In this document: positions 8,318 through 17,391 of the stretch, one piece after another
Numbering within the stretch: position 1 is the first letter of the stretch
Layout: each line of letters begins with the position of its first letter
DNA from: Bacillota bacterium
Lineage (GTDB): Bacteria > Bacillota > Clostridia > Peptostreptococcales > Anaerovoracaceae
Length of the DNA: 64,000 bases
Assembly (NCBI GenBank): GCA_025361765.1
Contig: JANYJS010000027.1
Span: 1 to 64,000, forward strand
Direction: 5' to 3'
The notes under the pieces: model-generated
Told to the model about the DNA's origin: nothing
Databases searched by the model: none
The model's input: the letters and a program-made list of their open reading frames with translations, nothing else
Position numbers and translations under genes: made by a program

Positions 8318-8713
8318 ATGGAAGACACCCTCGTACTTATCAAACCAGATGGCTTAAAAAACCATTTAGTAGGAGAAATCATAAAGCGTTATGAACAAGA
8401 CGCGTTAGACATTAAAAACATGAAGTTGGTCGCGCCGGACGAAAAACTGTTGTCCCTTCATTATGAAGAGCACATCGGCAGAGATTATTTCAAAGATCTG
8501 ATGGACTTTATGTTATCCGGATCCCTTATTGCTCTTGTTCTATCAGGCGACAATGCCATCGAAAGAGTCAGAGCCATCAATGGAAAAACAAACCCCAAAG
8601 AAGCAGACAAAGGAACGATCAGAGGAGACCTAGCTGAGGATTTAAGGCATAATCTGGTCCATGGGTCAGACTCCAAGGACAGTGCTCTAAGAGAGCTTGC
8701 CCTCTGGTTCTAG
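8318..8713 (+). CDS. ndk: Nucleoside diphosphate kinase
   Basis: 131 residues. The phosphohistidine motif NLVHGSDS places the active His at 115; TLVLIKPDG at the start and GTIRGD before the His complete the family pattern. It exchanges gamma-phosphates between nucleoside tri- and diphosphates. The chain ends in SALRELALWF, roughly ten residues earlier than most bacterial homologues, so the C-terminal tail is short but the core is intact. A GAGG site lies seven bases before the ATG. It ends before a strong terminator. Confidence 0.95.
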   Translation: MEDTLVLIKPDGLKNHLVGEIIKRYEQDALDIKNMKLVAPDEKLLSLHYEEHIGRDYFKDLMDFMLSGSLIALVLSGDNAIERVRAINGKTNPKEADKGTIRGDLAEDLRHNLVHGSDSKDSALRELALWF

Positions 8714-8766
8714 AAAGCTTGGATTTGACAAGCTTCATACTTAATCGAAAACGATAAATCTTGAAT

Positions 8767-8802
8767 ACAGGCGCCGATTATATTTAATCAGCGCCTGTTT
8801 TT
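8767..8802 (+). terminator. Intrinsic terminator after ndk
   Basis: ACAGGCGC (8767-8774) pairs with GCGCCTGT (8791-8798); inner GATTA/TAATC pairing extends the stem, and a run of T follows. It closes the dfx-ndk transcript. Confidence 0.9.
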
Positions 8803-8830
8803 AATTAGAACTTGTTATTTTATACTGTCA

Positions 8831-9361
8831 TTAAGCTTTCAATTCCATAGTTGCGAGGAGTGGTGTCTTTGTATAGATTCTTGTCCCCATTTCGGCATCC
8901 AGCAAATAAATTGCTTTGCCGTCCATGCCCATGGTCTTGAATTTATTCAAGTTTGTATTTGCTGCGTTTTCTTCTTGAACCTGCTCATCAATAAACCAGT
9001 TTAGAAACTGCACAGTTTTAAAATCCATCTCTTCATTGGCTGCCTTGACAATCTCGTAAATAGAAGCTGTAATAAATTCTTCGTGTTTTACGGTCTGCTC
9101 TAAAATATCAATGGTATCCTTGAATTCCCAGGTTGGTTTGTCCAACTCCTGAAAAATGGTTCGGGCACCGGTCTGCTGCATATATTGATAGAAAATCAAC
9201 GCATGATCTCTTTCTTCGGCGGTTTGCACATAGTACCACTTAGAAAAGCCATCAAGACTCATGCTGGAAAACCACGAGGCCATTGACAAGTAAAGGGTTG
9301 ATGAGTAGAGTTCCTTCGTAATTTGGTCATTGATCATTTTTTCAATTCTTGGATTAAGCAT
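8831..9361 (-). CDS. ftn: Ferritin (non-haem iron storage)
   Basis: About 176 residues, the usual length of bacterial ferritin. Ferroxidase-centre residues are visible: Glu in TKELYSS, the E..H pair in EERDHALIFY, and EFITASIYEIVKAA and QEENAAN further on. It oxidises and stores iron in a 24-mer shell. The second ATG (9361) is preferred because AGAAGGG is six bases upstream, whereas the first ATG (9367) abuts the site. It faces ndk across the shared intergenic region and fits with desulfoferrodoxin as oxidative-stress and iron handling. Confidence 0.95.
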   Translation of the reverse strand: MLNPRIEKMINDQITKELYSSTLYLSMASWFSSMSLDGFSKWYYVQTAEERDHALIFYQYMQQTGARTIFQELDKPTWEFKDTIDILEQTVKHEEFITASIYEIVKAANEEMDFKTVQFLNWFIDEQVQEENAANTNLNKFKTMGMDGKAIYLLDAEMGTRIYTKTPLLATMELKA

Positions 9362-9415
9362 ATGCATCCCTTCTTTCTTTTATTTGTTGTGCTATTATTA
9401 TACCACAATAAGTCG

Positions 9416-10660
9416 CTAATCCATATCGCTCAAATTGAGACTGCGGGTATGTTCTATTTCTTCCCATTTATTTGATCTATGAAACAGGCAAATAATATTA
9501 ATCGGTATCCAGCTTGCCACAAATCCCCAGGTTGTTATAATGCCCTTAAACATTTTCCTGACATCCTTCTTTTCGAGAAGCACTACAAACAGGGAGAGCA
9601 TTGCTCCGCTGATTACGGAACCGTCAAAAGAGACAAACATTCTAAAATAGACATCGGTTTGCGGGAAAAGATCATATCTTGATCCAAAAGCTGTCAATAT
9701 GAGGATCAGCACAAATGACACCAAGCTTAGTATTTGAAACAAGGCCGCCCAAAGCAAGAGCATTGTATCAAAACAGCGAAATTTTTTCAATTTAACGCCT
9801 GCAATTATAAGCGGTACTGTATAGCGATATAGGCATTGCAATATCCCTGTAGACCAGCGCTTGCGCTGATTCCAGGATTGCTTGAAAGTAATTGGCTGCT
9901 CATCGAAAGTGATGGCTTTTGGCGCCCAGTCAATTTTAATGTTGTTGATGGCGCAAATGGATGTAAATTCAATATCTTCTGTCATGGTAAAGGTTCTAAA
10001 GCCGCCCAATTCTTCTAAAACACTGGCACTAACCATAAATCCGGTACCGTTAATTATAGCGGATAGGCCTAAAGCATTTCGGGCATGGTTGTAAAGTCTG
10101 TTGATTGTCCAGTAATAGATTGAATGCCAGGAAGAAACGATGGAATCTGTAGGATTTTTGCTGTCCCGATAGCCTTGAGCAACACGAGAGCCTTTACATA
10201 GCATATTGTTCATTTGCTTAAGGAAATCTCTATCAACCAGATTGTCAGCGTCTATTATGCAAAACGCATCGTATTTAAAGCCCTTGTCAGATAAATAATC
10301 AAAGGTAAATGAAAGCACTTCGCCTTTTGAGTGCACAGGAATCGTACAGTCGATAATCTTAGCCCCGCTTCGTAAAGCGATAGCCCTTGTCTCGTCAGTG
10401 CAATTATTGGGAACAACCCAGATATCAAATATCTCTGATGGATATTTTTGATTCTTGAGGCTCTCCACCAAATTCCCAATCACATTTGCTTCATTGCGCG
10501 CCGCAATGATGATGGCAAATTTATTCTTTGGCGCATGATCAGATGTGACTTTTAAGCGTTTAAGCGCAAATAAAGCGACGAAAACGTAATAAGATAAATA
10601 GACAATTAAAATAACGCTGATGGTCCATGACATATCTCTTATTGTTGAAATCATATTCAT
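9416..10660 (-). CDS. Membrane processive glycosyltransferase, family 2
   Basis: 414 residues. One N-terminal membrane segment (about 10-35), a cytoplasmic GT-A domain (about 45-270), and several C-terminal membrane segments (about 290-405). The catalytic pattern of processive beta-glycosyltransferases is complete: AARNEAN and CTDETRA for nucleotide binding, DAD in AFCIIDADNLV, TED in FTMTEDIEF, and the QxxRW motif in QRKRWSTG. This places it with cellulose, hyaluronan or poly-N-acetylglucosamine synthases; the polymer is not predictable. The start overlaps the tyrA stop by four bases (ATGA), so it appears to be the last gene of the aromatic operon, an unexpected partner. Confidence 0.85.
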   Translation of the reverse strand: MNMISTIRDMSWTISVILIVYLSYYVFVALFALKRLKVTSDHAPKNKFAIIIAARNEANVIGNLVESLKNQKYPSEIFDIWVVPNNCTDETRAIALRSGAKIIDCTIPVHSKGEVLSFTFDYLSDKGFKYDAFCIIDADNLVDRDFLKQMNNMLCKGSRVAQGYRDSKNPTDSIVSSWHSIYYWTINRLYNHARNALGLSAIINGTGFMVSASVLEELGGFRTFTMTEDIEFTSICAINNIKIDWAPKAITFDEQPITFKQSWNQRKRWSTGILQCLYRYTVPLIIAGVKLKKFRCFDTMLLLWAALFQILSLVSFVLILILTAFGSRYDLFPQTDVYFRMFVSFDGSVISGAMLSLFVVLLEKKDVRKMFKGIITTWGFVASWIPINIICLFHRSNKWEEIEHTRSLNLSDMD

Positions 10661-11493
10661 AAGCAGTCTGCCTCCTCTTTAAGTTTCCGTCCCTCGGCAA
10701 GGAGCTTCTTCATTGTTTCAACGTCCTCGTTTTCGAGAGCCCTTTTATAGTCATTGAGATTGTTTAGAATCCCATTCAATTCAAATAGTAGGGACTCTTT
10801 ATTCATTATAAATAAGCTGGTCCATAAGTCTTCGTTTAATCTGGCTACCCTGGTCAAATCCTGAAAGCTGCCCGCGCTGAAGCCTTGCTCGTTTTTTAAC
10901 GAGGGGCTTTTTACGTAGGCATTAGACACAAGATGAGCCAGCTGAGAAGTGAAAGCAATGTTTTTGTCATGTTGATCCGCCGTGGTAAGGACAATCTTGC
11001 CAAAGCCCATTTGATTAGCCAGATTTCTTACAGTATCCAAAGTTTCTAATGATGTCAACTCCGTAGGCGTTATAATAAAGCTAGCTCCATTAAATATGCC
11101 GGCGTCCGAAAAGTCAAAGCCTGAAAACTCTCGCCCCGCCATGGGGTGAGTCCCTAAGTAATTTATGCCCTCATCACGTAAAAGCTGATCTAATATAGCG
11201 ACGGGTCTTGATTTAACGCCGCTGACATCACAAATAATGCTGCCCTTCTTAAATTTTTTGATATGCGAAGTCACAAAATCAATGGTAGCTTCAGGGTGTA
11301 GGCAGACAAAAACTAGGTCTGCTTCCTTGAGATCTGCCAAGTCAATAGCCCCATCAATGGCGACTTGATCCTTTGCTTTAATTAGGGTATCTGCATTGGT
11401 ATCAAAGCCTAAAACTGTATGAGAAGTGCTTAATTTAAGTGCTTTACAAATTGATCCGCCGATCAGTCCAAGTCCGATTACTGCTATTTTCAT
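10657..11493 (-). CDS. tyrA: Prephenate dehydrogenase
   Basis: 278 residues. The Rossmann motif IGLGLIGGS is at the extreme N-terminus, followed by GTHPMAGRE, which carries the catalytic His region of prephenate dehydrogenases. It makes 4-hydroxyphenylpyruvate for tyrosine. There is no C-terminal ACT domain, so allosteric tyrosine binding of that type is not expected. AGGAGG sits seven bases upstream. It lies 11 bases after the distal DAHP synthase gene and overlaps the glycosyltransferase start. Confidence 0.95.
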   Translation of the reverse strand: MKIAVIGLGLIGGSICKALKLSTSHTVLGFDTNADTLIKAKDQVAIDGAIDLADLKEADLVFVCLHPEATIDFVTSHIKKFKKGSIICDVSGVKSRPVAILDQLLRDEGINYLGTHPMAGREFSGFDFSDAGIFNGASFIITPTELTSLETLDTVRNLANQMGFGKIVLTTADQHDKNIAFTSQLAHLVSNAYVKSPSLKNEQGFSAGSFQDLTRVARLNEDLWTSLFIMNKESLLFELNGILNNLNDYKRALENEDVETMKKLLAEGRKLKEEADCL

Positions 11494-11504
11494 AATCTAG
11501 CCTC

Positions 11505-12515
11505 CTATAATGCCTTGTTTTCCATTTGGCAGAGCAGTTTTACATCCGCCATAATAGCGTCAAATTCGTTGGGCGTAACGGATTGAGCCCCATCGCACAG
11601 TGCTTGTGACGGCATTGGGTGCACTTCAATAATCAGTCCGTCTGCTCCGGAAACAACAGATGCTTTAGCAAGCGGCTTTACAAGGGCAGAAATGCCTGTT
11701 GCGTGGCTTGGATCCACAATAATGGGCAAATGGCTTAATCTCTTGATTAGTGGCACCGCCGAGATATCCAGCGTATTTCTGGTTGCAGTTTCAAATGTTC
11801 TGATGCCCCGTTCACATAGGATCACATTGCTGTTGCCGCCTGCCAGTATATATTCCGCGCTCATCAGTAATTCTTCTATCGAACTTGCATTTCCGCGTTT
11901 CAATAGTATTGGTTTATTCAGCTTGCCTAGTTGACGGAGCATTTCAAAATTCTGCATATTTCGTGCACCAACCTGAATGACATCGACTTCGTCGAATAAA
12001 TCAAGGTGATTGATGCTTATAAGCTCGGTAACGATGGGAAGTCCAGTGACCTTTTTAGCCTCAAGCAGCATTTCTATACCTTCTGCTTTAAGTCCCTGAA
12101 AAGCGTAAGGAGATGTGCGCGGTTTGAATGCGCCGCCTCTAAGAAATTTAGCCCCAGCAGCTTTGACCCGCTTTGCCACCTCTATAATTTGCTCATAGGA
12201 TTCTACTGAGCACGGCCCTGCTATGACGCCAAATTTTCCTGCGCCAAAAGCGCCTTCTCCAACTAGAATTTGCGCATCCTCTGCATGAAATTTTCTGTTT
12301 GCAAATTTAAATGGCTCTGTAATTCTTTTGACATCCTCAACGATTTCATTTGCCCTGAGAAGGTCCATATCCAGGCTCAGTGTGTCTCCTATAAGGCCTA
12401 TTATGGTAGTGGTTTCGCCTTTGCTGTAATTGATATCCAGACCTTTTTGTCTAAATTCTTCGACGAAGATATCCACCTTTGATTGATCCGGATTTCTCTT
12501 TAGTATGATGATCAT
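11505..12515 (-). CDS. aroF: DAHP synthase, type I-beta, operon-distal copy
   Basis: 336 residues. An N-terminal ferredoxin-like regulatory domain (about 1-70) precedes the barrel, as in the Thermotoga-type enzyme. Barrel motifs include GPCSVESYEQ, RGGAFKPRTSPYAFQG, ILCERGIRTFE and DPSHATG. It condenses phosphoenolpyruvate and erythrose 4-phosphate to open the shikimate pathway. A strong AGGAGG lies upstream. A second, clearly related copy heads the same operon at 17.4-18.4 kb; the pair may differ in feedback sensitivity (Tyr or Phe). A 115-base gap before it may hold an internal promoter. Confidence 0.95.
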   Translation of the reverse strand: MIIILKRNPDQSKVDIFVEEFRQKGLDINYSKGETTTIIGLIGDTLSLDMDLLRANEIVEDVKRITEPFKFANRKFHAEDAQILVGEGAFGAGKFGVIAGPCSVESYEQIIEVAKRVKAAGAKFLRGGAFKPRTSPYAFQGLKAEGIEMLLEAKKVTGLPIVTELISINHLDLFDEVDVIQVGARNMQNFEMLRQLGKLNKPILLKRGNASSIEELLMSAEYILAGGNSNVILCERGIRTFETATRNTLDISAVPLIKRLSHLPIIVDPSHATGISALVKPLAKASVVSGADGLIIEVHPMPSQALCDGAQSVTPNEFDAIMADVKLLCQMENKAL

Positions 12516-12552
12516 GCGCTATTCCTCCTGGTTAGTAGTGTTATTGACTTTG

Positions 12553-12558
12553 ATTATA
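12553..12558 (-). promoter_or_regulatory. Possible internal -10 before the distal aroF
   Basis: TATAAT reads on the minus strand in the 115-base gap between pheA and the distal DAHP synthase gene. No good -35 is seen at 16-18 bases, so an internal promoter is only a suggestion. Confidence 0.3.
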
Positions 12559-12630
12559 CAACATCCTGCTGTTTCTTGCTTTGTTTTGTCAGAATTTGTT
12601 CATACCTTTAATTTCATTTAGGCTATTTGT

Positions 12631-13761
12631 CTAAGCCTGGTCCACATAATTTCCTAAAAAATGCATTTCTGGAAGCTCTTTGTAAAGCATGTAAAGAATG
12701 GCCTTAACCTCGCCACTATAAACAGAACCAGATATATCCATATAAAATCTGTACTCCCAGGGCTTTTGGGGAAGGGGCAAAGACTGAACGTTGACCAGGT
12801 TGATATCGTAGTCAGCAGCAATAGATAAAATATTTGAGAGAAATCCGCTTTCATGGGGCATAGTAAAACTCAGTGAAATCCGGTTCGCAGCAGGATTGAT
12901 GACCGGCTGCTTCGTCACAGCTATAAATCTGGTGCTATTGCACTTAGCATCGTTGATGTTTTCGTCTAAAATAGTCAGTCCATAGATCTGAGCGGCTAGG
13001 GATGATCCAATAGCGGCAAGCTCTGGATTGCCTTCATCAGAAACCCTTCGTGCAGCGATAGATGTATTGATCTCAGGTATGGGCGTATAACCGTGGTTGC
13101 TGATATAGTCGGCGCACTGTCCCAGCGCCTGAGGATGAGAGAAGACCTTAGTTATTTGGCTTTTTCCTTCCCCGGAAAGTCCAAGTAAGCAATGCTTGAT
13201 GGGCATGGTGATACTGTCCGAAATGTAAAGGCCATACTTTAATAGCCCTTCATAAACATCGGCGACTATTCCTTCTGTGGTATTATCAATCGGAAGGATG
13301 CCCACATCGCAGTTTCCTAATGCTACTGTTTCTAGAACGCTACTGAAAGTATCATGGCTCACGAGTCTAATCTCAGGATAAAAAGTCTCTGCAGCAATAT
13401 GGGTATACGAGCCCGGAAGCCCGGCATAAGCAGCCCTGATTGGCCTTATTTCGGGGCTGATTGAACAGCCAATAATGTCCTCAATGGAAAGGCCTGCGCT
13501 GATAATTTCATACTGCCTTTCTCTACTTTGCCGCATCAGCGTTTTATAGAGCTGTCTTATTTTATAAGCGTTTTCTTCTCCCGCCATAGTCATGACCCTT
13601 TGAAGGACTTGTTCTTCTCTTTTTGGATGATAAATAGCAGCTCCAGTTTCTCGCTTATAGTCTGCAATCTCGGAAACGGCATCCATACGTTCCTTGTACA
13701 ATGTTGTCAAGGTTTGGTCGATCTCGTCGATTTTGGCGCGCAGTGCATCAAGATCTGTCAT
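12631..13761 (-). CDS. pheA: Bifunctional chorismate mutase / prephenate dehydratase
   Basis: 376 residues in three parts. The AroQ-type chorismate mutase (about 1-85) shows LDALRAKIDEID and YHPKREEQVL. The prephenate dehydratase (about 105-285) shows AYAGLPGSYTHIAAETF, GILPIDNTTEG and the STRF motif. The C-terminal ACT domain (about 295-370) starts ISLSFTMPHESGFLSNIL and would bind phenylalanine as feedback inhibitor. It converts chorismate to phenylpyruvate. It overlaps the aroC stop by 14 bases, indicating translational coupling. Confidence 0.95.
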   Translation of the reverse strand: MTDLDALRAKIDEIDQTLTTLYKERMDAVSEIADYKRETGAAIYHPKREEQVLQRVMTMAGEENAYKIRQLYKTLMRQSRERQYEIISAGLSIEDIIGCSISPEIRPIRAAYAGLPGSYTHIAAETFYPEIRLVSHDTFSSVLETVALGNCDVGILPIDNTTEGIVADVYEGLLKYGLYISDSITMPIKHCLLGLSGEGKSQITKVFSHPQALGQCADYISNHGYTPIPEINTSIAARRVSDEGNPELAAIGSSLAAQIYGLTILDENINDAKCNSTRFIAVTKQPVINPAANRISLSFTMPHESGFLSNILSIAADYDINLVNVQSLPLPQKPWEYRFYMDISGSVYSGEVKAILYMLYKELPEMHFLGNYVDQA

Positions 13762-14842
13762 AGCCGGCGCCCTCCAGAATCATATCCGTGATGACAATAG
13801 CGCAGGCGGCCTCAACTACAGGGACAGCCCTGACTGCAATGCAGGGGTCATGTCTGCCCTCTACCTTCAATTCTTCTTTATATCCTGTGGTCACGTTTAG
13901 CGTGAATTGGGATTTTTCAATGGACGCTGTCGGCTTAAATGCAGCTCTGAAAATAATTGGAGCTCCCGTCGTGATGCCACCAAGGCATCCGCCATTTTTA
14001 TTTGTTTCGGGGTAGACTTGATTGTCTTTTAGGCAGAAGACGTCATTTGCCGTTGACCCAAGCATTTGTGCGATACTGAAGCCTTCACCAAACTCTACCC
14101 CTTTAACGCCAGGAATGGCAAAGATTATGGCCGCTATTTTGCTCTCGACAGTCTCAAAGAATGGGTTACCTAGTCCGGCCCTAACACCGATTGTTGCACA
14201 TTCCACAACTCCGCCCACCGAATCTCCTTCGGACTGTCTATTTTGGATCTCTGATTTTGCTTTTTCTTCTGAGTCATTTCTGAGAAACGCCAATTCTTTT
14301 TTGGCAAGATGCTTAAAAAGTTCGGGATTCAGTTGTCCTTCATTGAAGCTATCGTCTTGAATAGTTCCCACGCTTTTAAGATGTGCGCCTATATGAATAC
14401 CCTTTTGAGCAAGATACAATTTGCACAGCGACCCAGCAAAGACCAGTGGCGCCGTTAATCTTCCTGAGAAGTGGCCGCCACCCCGCTGATCATTAAATCC
14501 ATTATAGCGAAGGGCTCCTGTAAAATCTGCATGAGAAGGTCTGGGCATAGAAAGCAAGGTCTGATAATCTGAGGACCGCTGGTTTGTATTCTCAATGATG
14601 CAGCAAATCGGAGCACCAGTGGTTATGCCATTTAAAACACCGGACAATATCCTATAGGCATCCTTTTCTTTTCTTGGCGTAGCAAAATTACCGCCCGGAG
14701 CCCTTCTCGCCATTTCGGCGTCAATAAAAGTCTCATCGACCTTTATGCCAGCAGGAAATCCATCAATTACAGTGCCGACAGCCTCACCGTGTGATTCTCC
14801 AAATAAAGAAGTTTTCAAACTATTCCCTAGTGTCGATCCCAT
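13748..14842 (-). CDS. aroC: Chorismate synthase
   Basis: 364 residues from the ATG at 14842, which has GGAGGTGA seven bases upstream; the longer frame to 14917 is not supported by a site and would prefix 25 unlikely residues. Family signatures are LFGESHGEAVG, MPRPSHADFTGALRYNG and RGGGHFSGR. The enzyme uses reduced FMN to eliminate phosphate from EPSP and make chorismate. It starts inside the last 23 bases of aroA and runs into pheA, part of the coupled aro block. Confidence 0.96.
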   Translation of the reverse strand: MGSTLGNSLKTSLFGESHGEAVGTVIDGFPAGIKVDETFIDAEMARRAPGGNFATPRKEKDAYRILSGVLNGITTGAPICCIIENTNQRSSDYQTLLSMPRPSHADFTGALRYNGFNDQRGGGHFSGRLTAPLVFAGSLCKLYLAQKGIHIGAHLKSVGTIQDDSFNEGQLNPELFKHLAKKELAFLRNDSEEKAKSEIQNRQSEGDSVGGVVECATIGVRAGLGNPFFETVESKIAAIIFAIPGVKGVEFGEGFSIAQMLGSTANDVFCLKDNQVYPETNKNGGCLGGITTGAPIIFRAAFKPTASIEKSQFTLNVTTGYKEELKVEGRHDPCIAVRAVPVVEAACAIVITDMILEGAGYDRS

Positions 14843-16166
14843 TTGCTTCACCTCCAAGTTTTCTATAATCATCATAAAAATGCGGGTAAGATTTTTTAAT
14901 ACAGCCATATCCCTCAATTGTCACCGGCTGATTGCAGCCACAAGCTGCTATAGAAAGTGCCATAACAATGCGATGATCGTTATAGCCACTTGCTGTTCCA
15001 CCTTGGATTTCCCCTTTGCCATGGATAATTAAGCTATCACAGTCAATCTTAACATCTGCGCCAATTAGATTCAGAACCTCTGCTGTTGCTGCGAGCCTAT
15101 CGCTCTCCTTAAATCTCAGCCTGCCGGCATTTATAATCTTCGTTTTACCCCTGGCAAAAGCGGCAACCACAGCAAGAACAGGAATGATATCCGGAATCTG
15201 AGTTGCATCTATCAATATACCGGAAAGCTGATTTTTTGAAGCCCTAATACCGCCGTCCTTAAATGTCTCAATATTTGCCCCAAATTTACGCAATATATCC
15301 ATTATGGCCGCATCACCTTGTTTTGATGCTGGATCCATGCCATTAACGACGATATCGCAGCCCATTGCCCCAGCACAAAGCCAGGCGGCAGTCTGGGACC
15401 AGTCTCCTTCTACATTGTAGCCCTTGCTTTGGTACTTCTGATTACCCCGAATGGTATAGATCCCATCTTTTTCTGCAACTGTAATACCAAAACTTTTCAT
15501 AACCGAAAGCGTAACATCTACGTATCCCTTTGATTCAAATGGCGCTTTCACGGTAACAACAGAATCGCCCTCACAAATCGGCAAAGCCAGCAGCAGTCCC
15601 GTGATATATTGGGAACTGACGGAACCGGAAATGGTATAAGTGCCGCTAGTAAGCCTGCCTCGCATGTAAAGTGGCAAATTCGCTTCCTTGTCATGATTAA
15701 ATACAATGCCTTTTTCGCCAAGTACCTCAAAATAGGTTTGAAGAGGTCTTCTCGGCAGCTGTCCCTCCCCAGTGAAGCGCACATTGACACCCAAAGCTGC
15801 AGCCACGGGAATCATAAACCGAAGCGTAGATCCTGACTCACCGCAATTAATATCCACAGCCGCCGCATCGACAACGCGACTGCTATCATTTATTTCGCTG
15901 ATAGCACTGGAGCCATTGATACTATTCAGGCCATTGTTGCCACCGATGCCATTGACAACTATGCAATTATGCTCAAATCTCACTTGGGCGCCGATGGCCC
16001 TCAGAGCCAAGGCAGTTGCCTTGATATCCTCAGATAGAACGATATTTGTGATTTTGCTTTCTCCAAAGGCCAAAGCTGCGCAAATCAATGCTCTATGTAG
16101 AACACTTTTTGAAGGAACCGCATCTATGCTTCCGTAAAGTAGCTTTGGACTGATTTTCATATCCAT
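14820..16166 (-). CDS. aroA: EPSP synthase (3-phosphoshikimate 1-carboxyvinyltransferase)
   Basis: 448 residues. The phosphoenolpyruvate and shikimate-phosphate site is seen in VPSKSVLHRALICAA near the N-terminus, NCGESGSTLRFMIPVAAAL (in place of the GNAGTAMR of class I enzymes), SVSSQYITGLL, and the C-terminal GRLRFKESDRL and YNDHRIVMAL. The variant GESGSTLRF is usual in clostridial AroA. GAGG lies seven bases before the first ATG. It is followed by overlapping aroC. Confidence 0.95.
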   Translation of the reverse strand: MDMKISPKLLYGSIDAVPSKSVLHRALICAALAFGESKITNIVLSEDIKATALALRAIGAQVRFEHNCIVVNGIGGNNGLNSINGSSAISEINDSSRVVDAAAVDINCGESGSTLRFMIPVAAALGVNVRFTGEGQLPRRPLQTYFEVLGEKGIVFNHDKEANLPLYMRGRLTSGTYTISGSVSSQYITGLLLALPICEGDSVVTVKAPFESKGYVDVTLSVMKSFGITVAEKDGIYTIRGNQKYQSKGYNVEGDWSQTAAWLCAGAMGCDIVVNGMDPASKQGDAAIMDILRKFGANIETFKDGGIRASKNQLSGILIDATQIPDIIPVLAVVAAFARGKTKIINAGRLRFKESDRLAATAEVLNLIGADVKIDCDSLIIHGKGEIQGGTASGYNDHRIVMALSIAACGCNQPVTIEGYGCIKKSYPHFYDDYRKLGGEANGIDTRE

Positions 16167-16185
16167 ATATGTACCTCATATTTAC

Positions 16186-16227
16186 CTGTATCTTCTTGTT
16201 GATTCGCTGTATCTTCTTGTTGCAATA
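16186..16227. repeat. Two 21-bp tandem copies between aroB and aroA
   Basis: CTGTATCTTCTTGTTG occurs at 16186-16201 and 16207-16222 with a 21-base period. On the minus strand the block lies between the aroB stop and the aroA start. Read in the aroB frame beyond its TAG, it gives QQEDTAN then QQEDTG, and that frame stays open for 22 codons. Confidence 0.75.
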
Positions 16228-16243
16228 AAACTTTTTCCTCGCT

Positions 16244-17287
16244 CTAAAGCAATTTTTTTAATTCCAGAACGTCGATGGGATAAATCATGGCGTCCCCAAT
16301 CGACTTAAGCAATACAAAGTTGATGGTGTCTCCGCTTTTCTTTTTATCTGACAGAAGCGCTGAATAAATCTGCTCCTTGCTCTCATCGGACCGAATAGGA
16401 AGTGCATATTTTTTCAAAATCTGAATAATATCATCTGTTGTCCCTGGGGCCGTTACGCCGAGGTTTTCACCAATCGATGCGGCGTAGACCATACCTATGG
16501 CCACTGCCTGCCCATGGGTATATTTTTTGAAATTTCCGCATTTTTCGATGGCATGTCCTAAGGTGTGTCCGAAATTCAGCAGCATTCTTTCACCCCGGTC
16601 CCGTTCATCCGCACTCACAACAGCGTTTTTGATGCTGACACAGGTATCGATAAGTTCTGTCACATCTTCGCTGAATTCTCCATATAAAATCCGATTATAG
16701 AGCTTTGCATCCTTAATTAGTCCATACTTGATGGCTTCAGCCATGCCGTCTGCAAAAATTTGAGGGCTGAGTGTCTTCAATACTGTCGGATCGATGAAAA
16801 CTGCTGCTGGCTGGTTGAAAAGCCCAACCAGATTTTTCCCATAAGCTGTATCTACCCCTGTTTTGCCACCTACAGAAGAATCAATTTGAGCGAGCAAAGT
16901 CGTGGGAATTTGTATATATGAGACGCCCCGAAGATATGTCCCGGCTGCAAATCCAGTCATATCACCAACAACGCCGCCGCCTAAAGCAATAATCACATCT
17001 GTTCTTGTCATGCCGTGTTGATGAAAGGCCTCATACAAACTTTCTATCGTAGAAAGCCTTTTGTGTTCTTCACCTGCAGAAATGGTGTAGCTTGCTGTAT
17101 CAAAGCCACCATCCACAAGGGCACCCACGATTCCGCCGCCATACAACGGAAAAACAGTGGTGTCAGAAACTACAAAAGCCTTGCCCCTTTTGCCTGACTT
17201 TTTAATAGTATCCACAATGCTTTTATAGTCAACACCGATATAAACGTTATATGCGCCACTGCTCGCTTTGATGTTTATGGTCTTCAT
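16244..17287 (-). CDS. aroB: 3-dehydroquinate synthase
   Basis: 347 residues. NAD and metal-site motifs are clear: ALGGGVVGDMTGFAAGTYLR, PTTLLAQIDSSVGGKTGVD, and NFGHTLGHAIE with zinc-binding histidines. It cyclises DAHP to 3-dehydroquinate. It is separated from the proximal aroF by about 100 bases and from aroA by 77 bases containing a short tandem repeat. The genes for the next three steps (aroD/aroQ, aroE, aroK) are not in this window. Confidence 0.95.
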   Translation of the reverse strand: MKTINIKASSGAYNVYIGVDYKSIVDTIKKSGKRGKAFVVSDTTVFPLYGGGIVGALVDGGFDTASYTISAGEEHKRLSTIESLYEAFHQHGMTRTDVIIALGGGVVGDMTGFAAGTYLRGVSYIQIPTTLLAQIDSSVGGKTGVDTAYGKNLVGLFNQPAAVFIDPTVLKTLSPQIFADGMAEAIKYGLIKDAKLYNRILYGEFSEDVTELIDTCVSIKNAVVSADERDRGERMLLNFGHTLGHAIEKCGNFKKYTHGQAVAIGMVYAASIGENLGVTAPGTTDDIIQILKKYALPIRSDESKEQIYSALLSDKKKSGDTINFVLLKSIGDAMIYPIDVLELKKLL

Positions 17288-17391
17288 CCTTCGCTCTCCT
17301 TAATACAGGCAATAGGCATCAATAGGCGTTTCCATCCTACAAATACTTATAATGCTCAAATATCTTAATTTTTACTTGTTAGCTGACTTTA

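Noticed and set aside
8318-8713. NDP kinase judged as a truncated pseudogene
   Set aside because: The active-site histidine and all core motifs are present, and only the variable C-terminal tail is short.
12553-12600. A full promoter before the distal aroF
   Set aside because: Only the -10 is convincing. TGACA-like bases lie too far upstream (28 bases), so it is listed only as a weak candidate.
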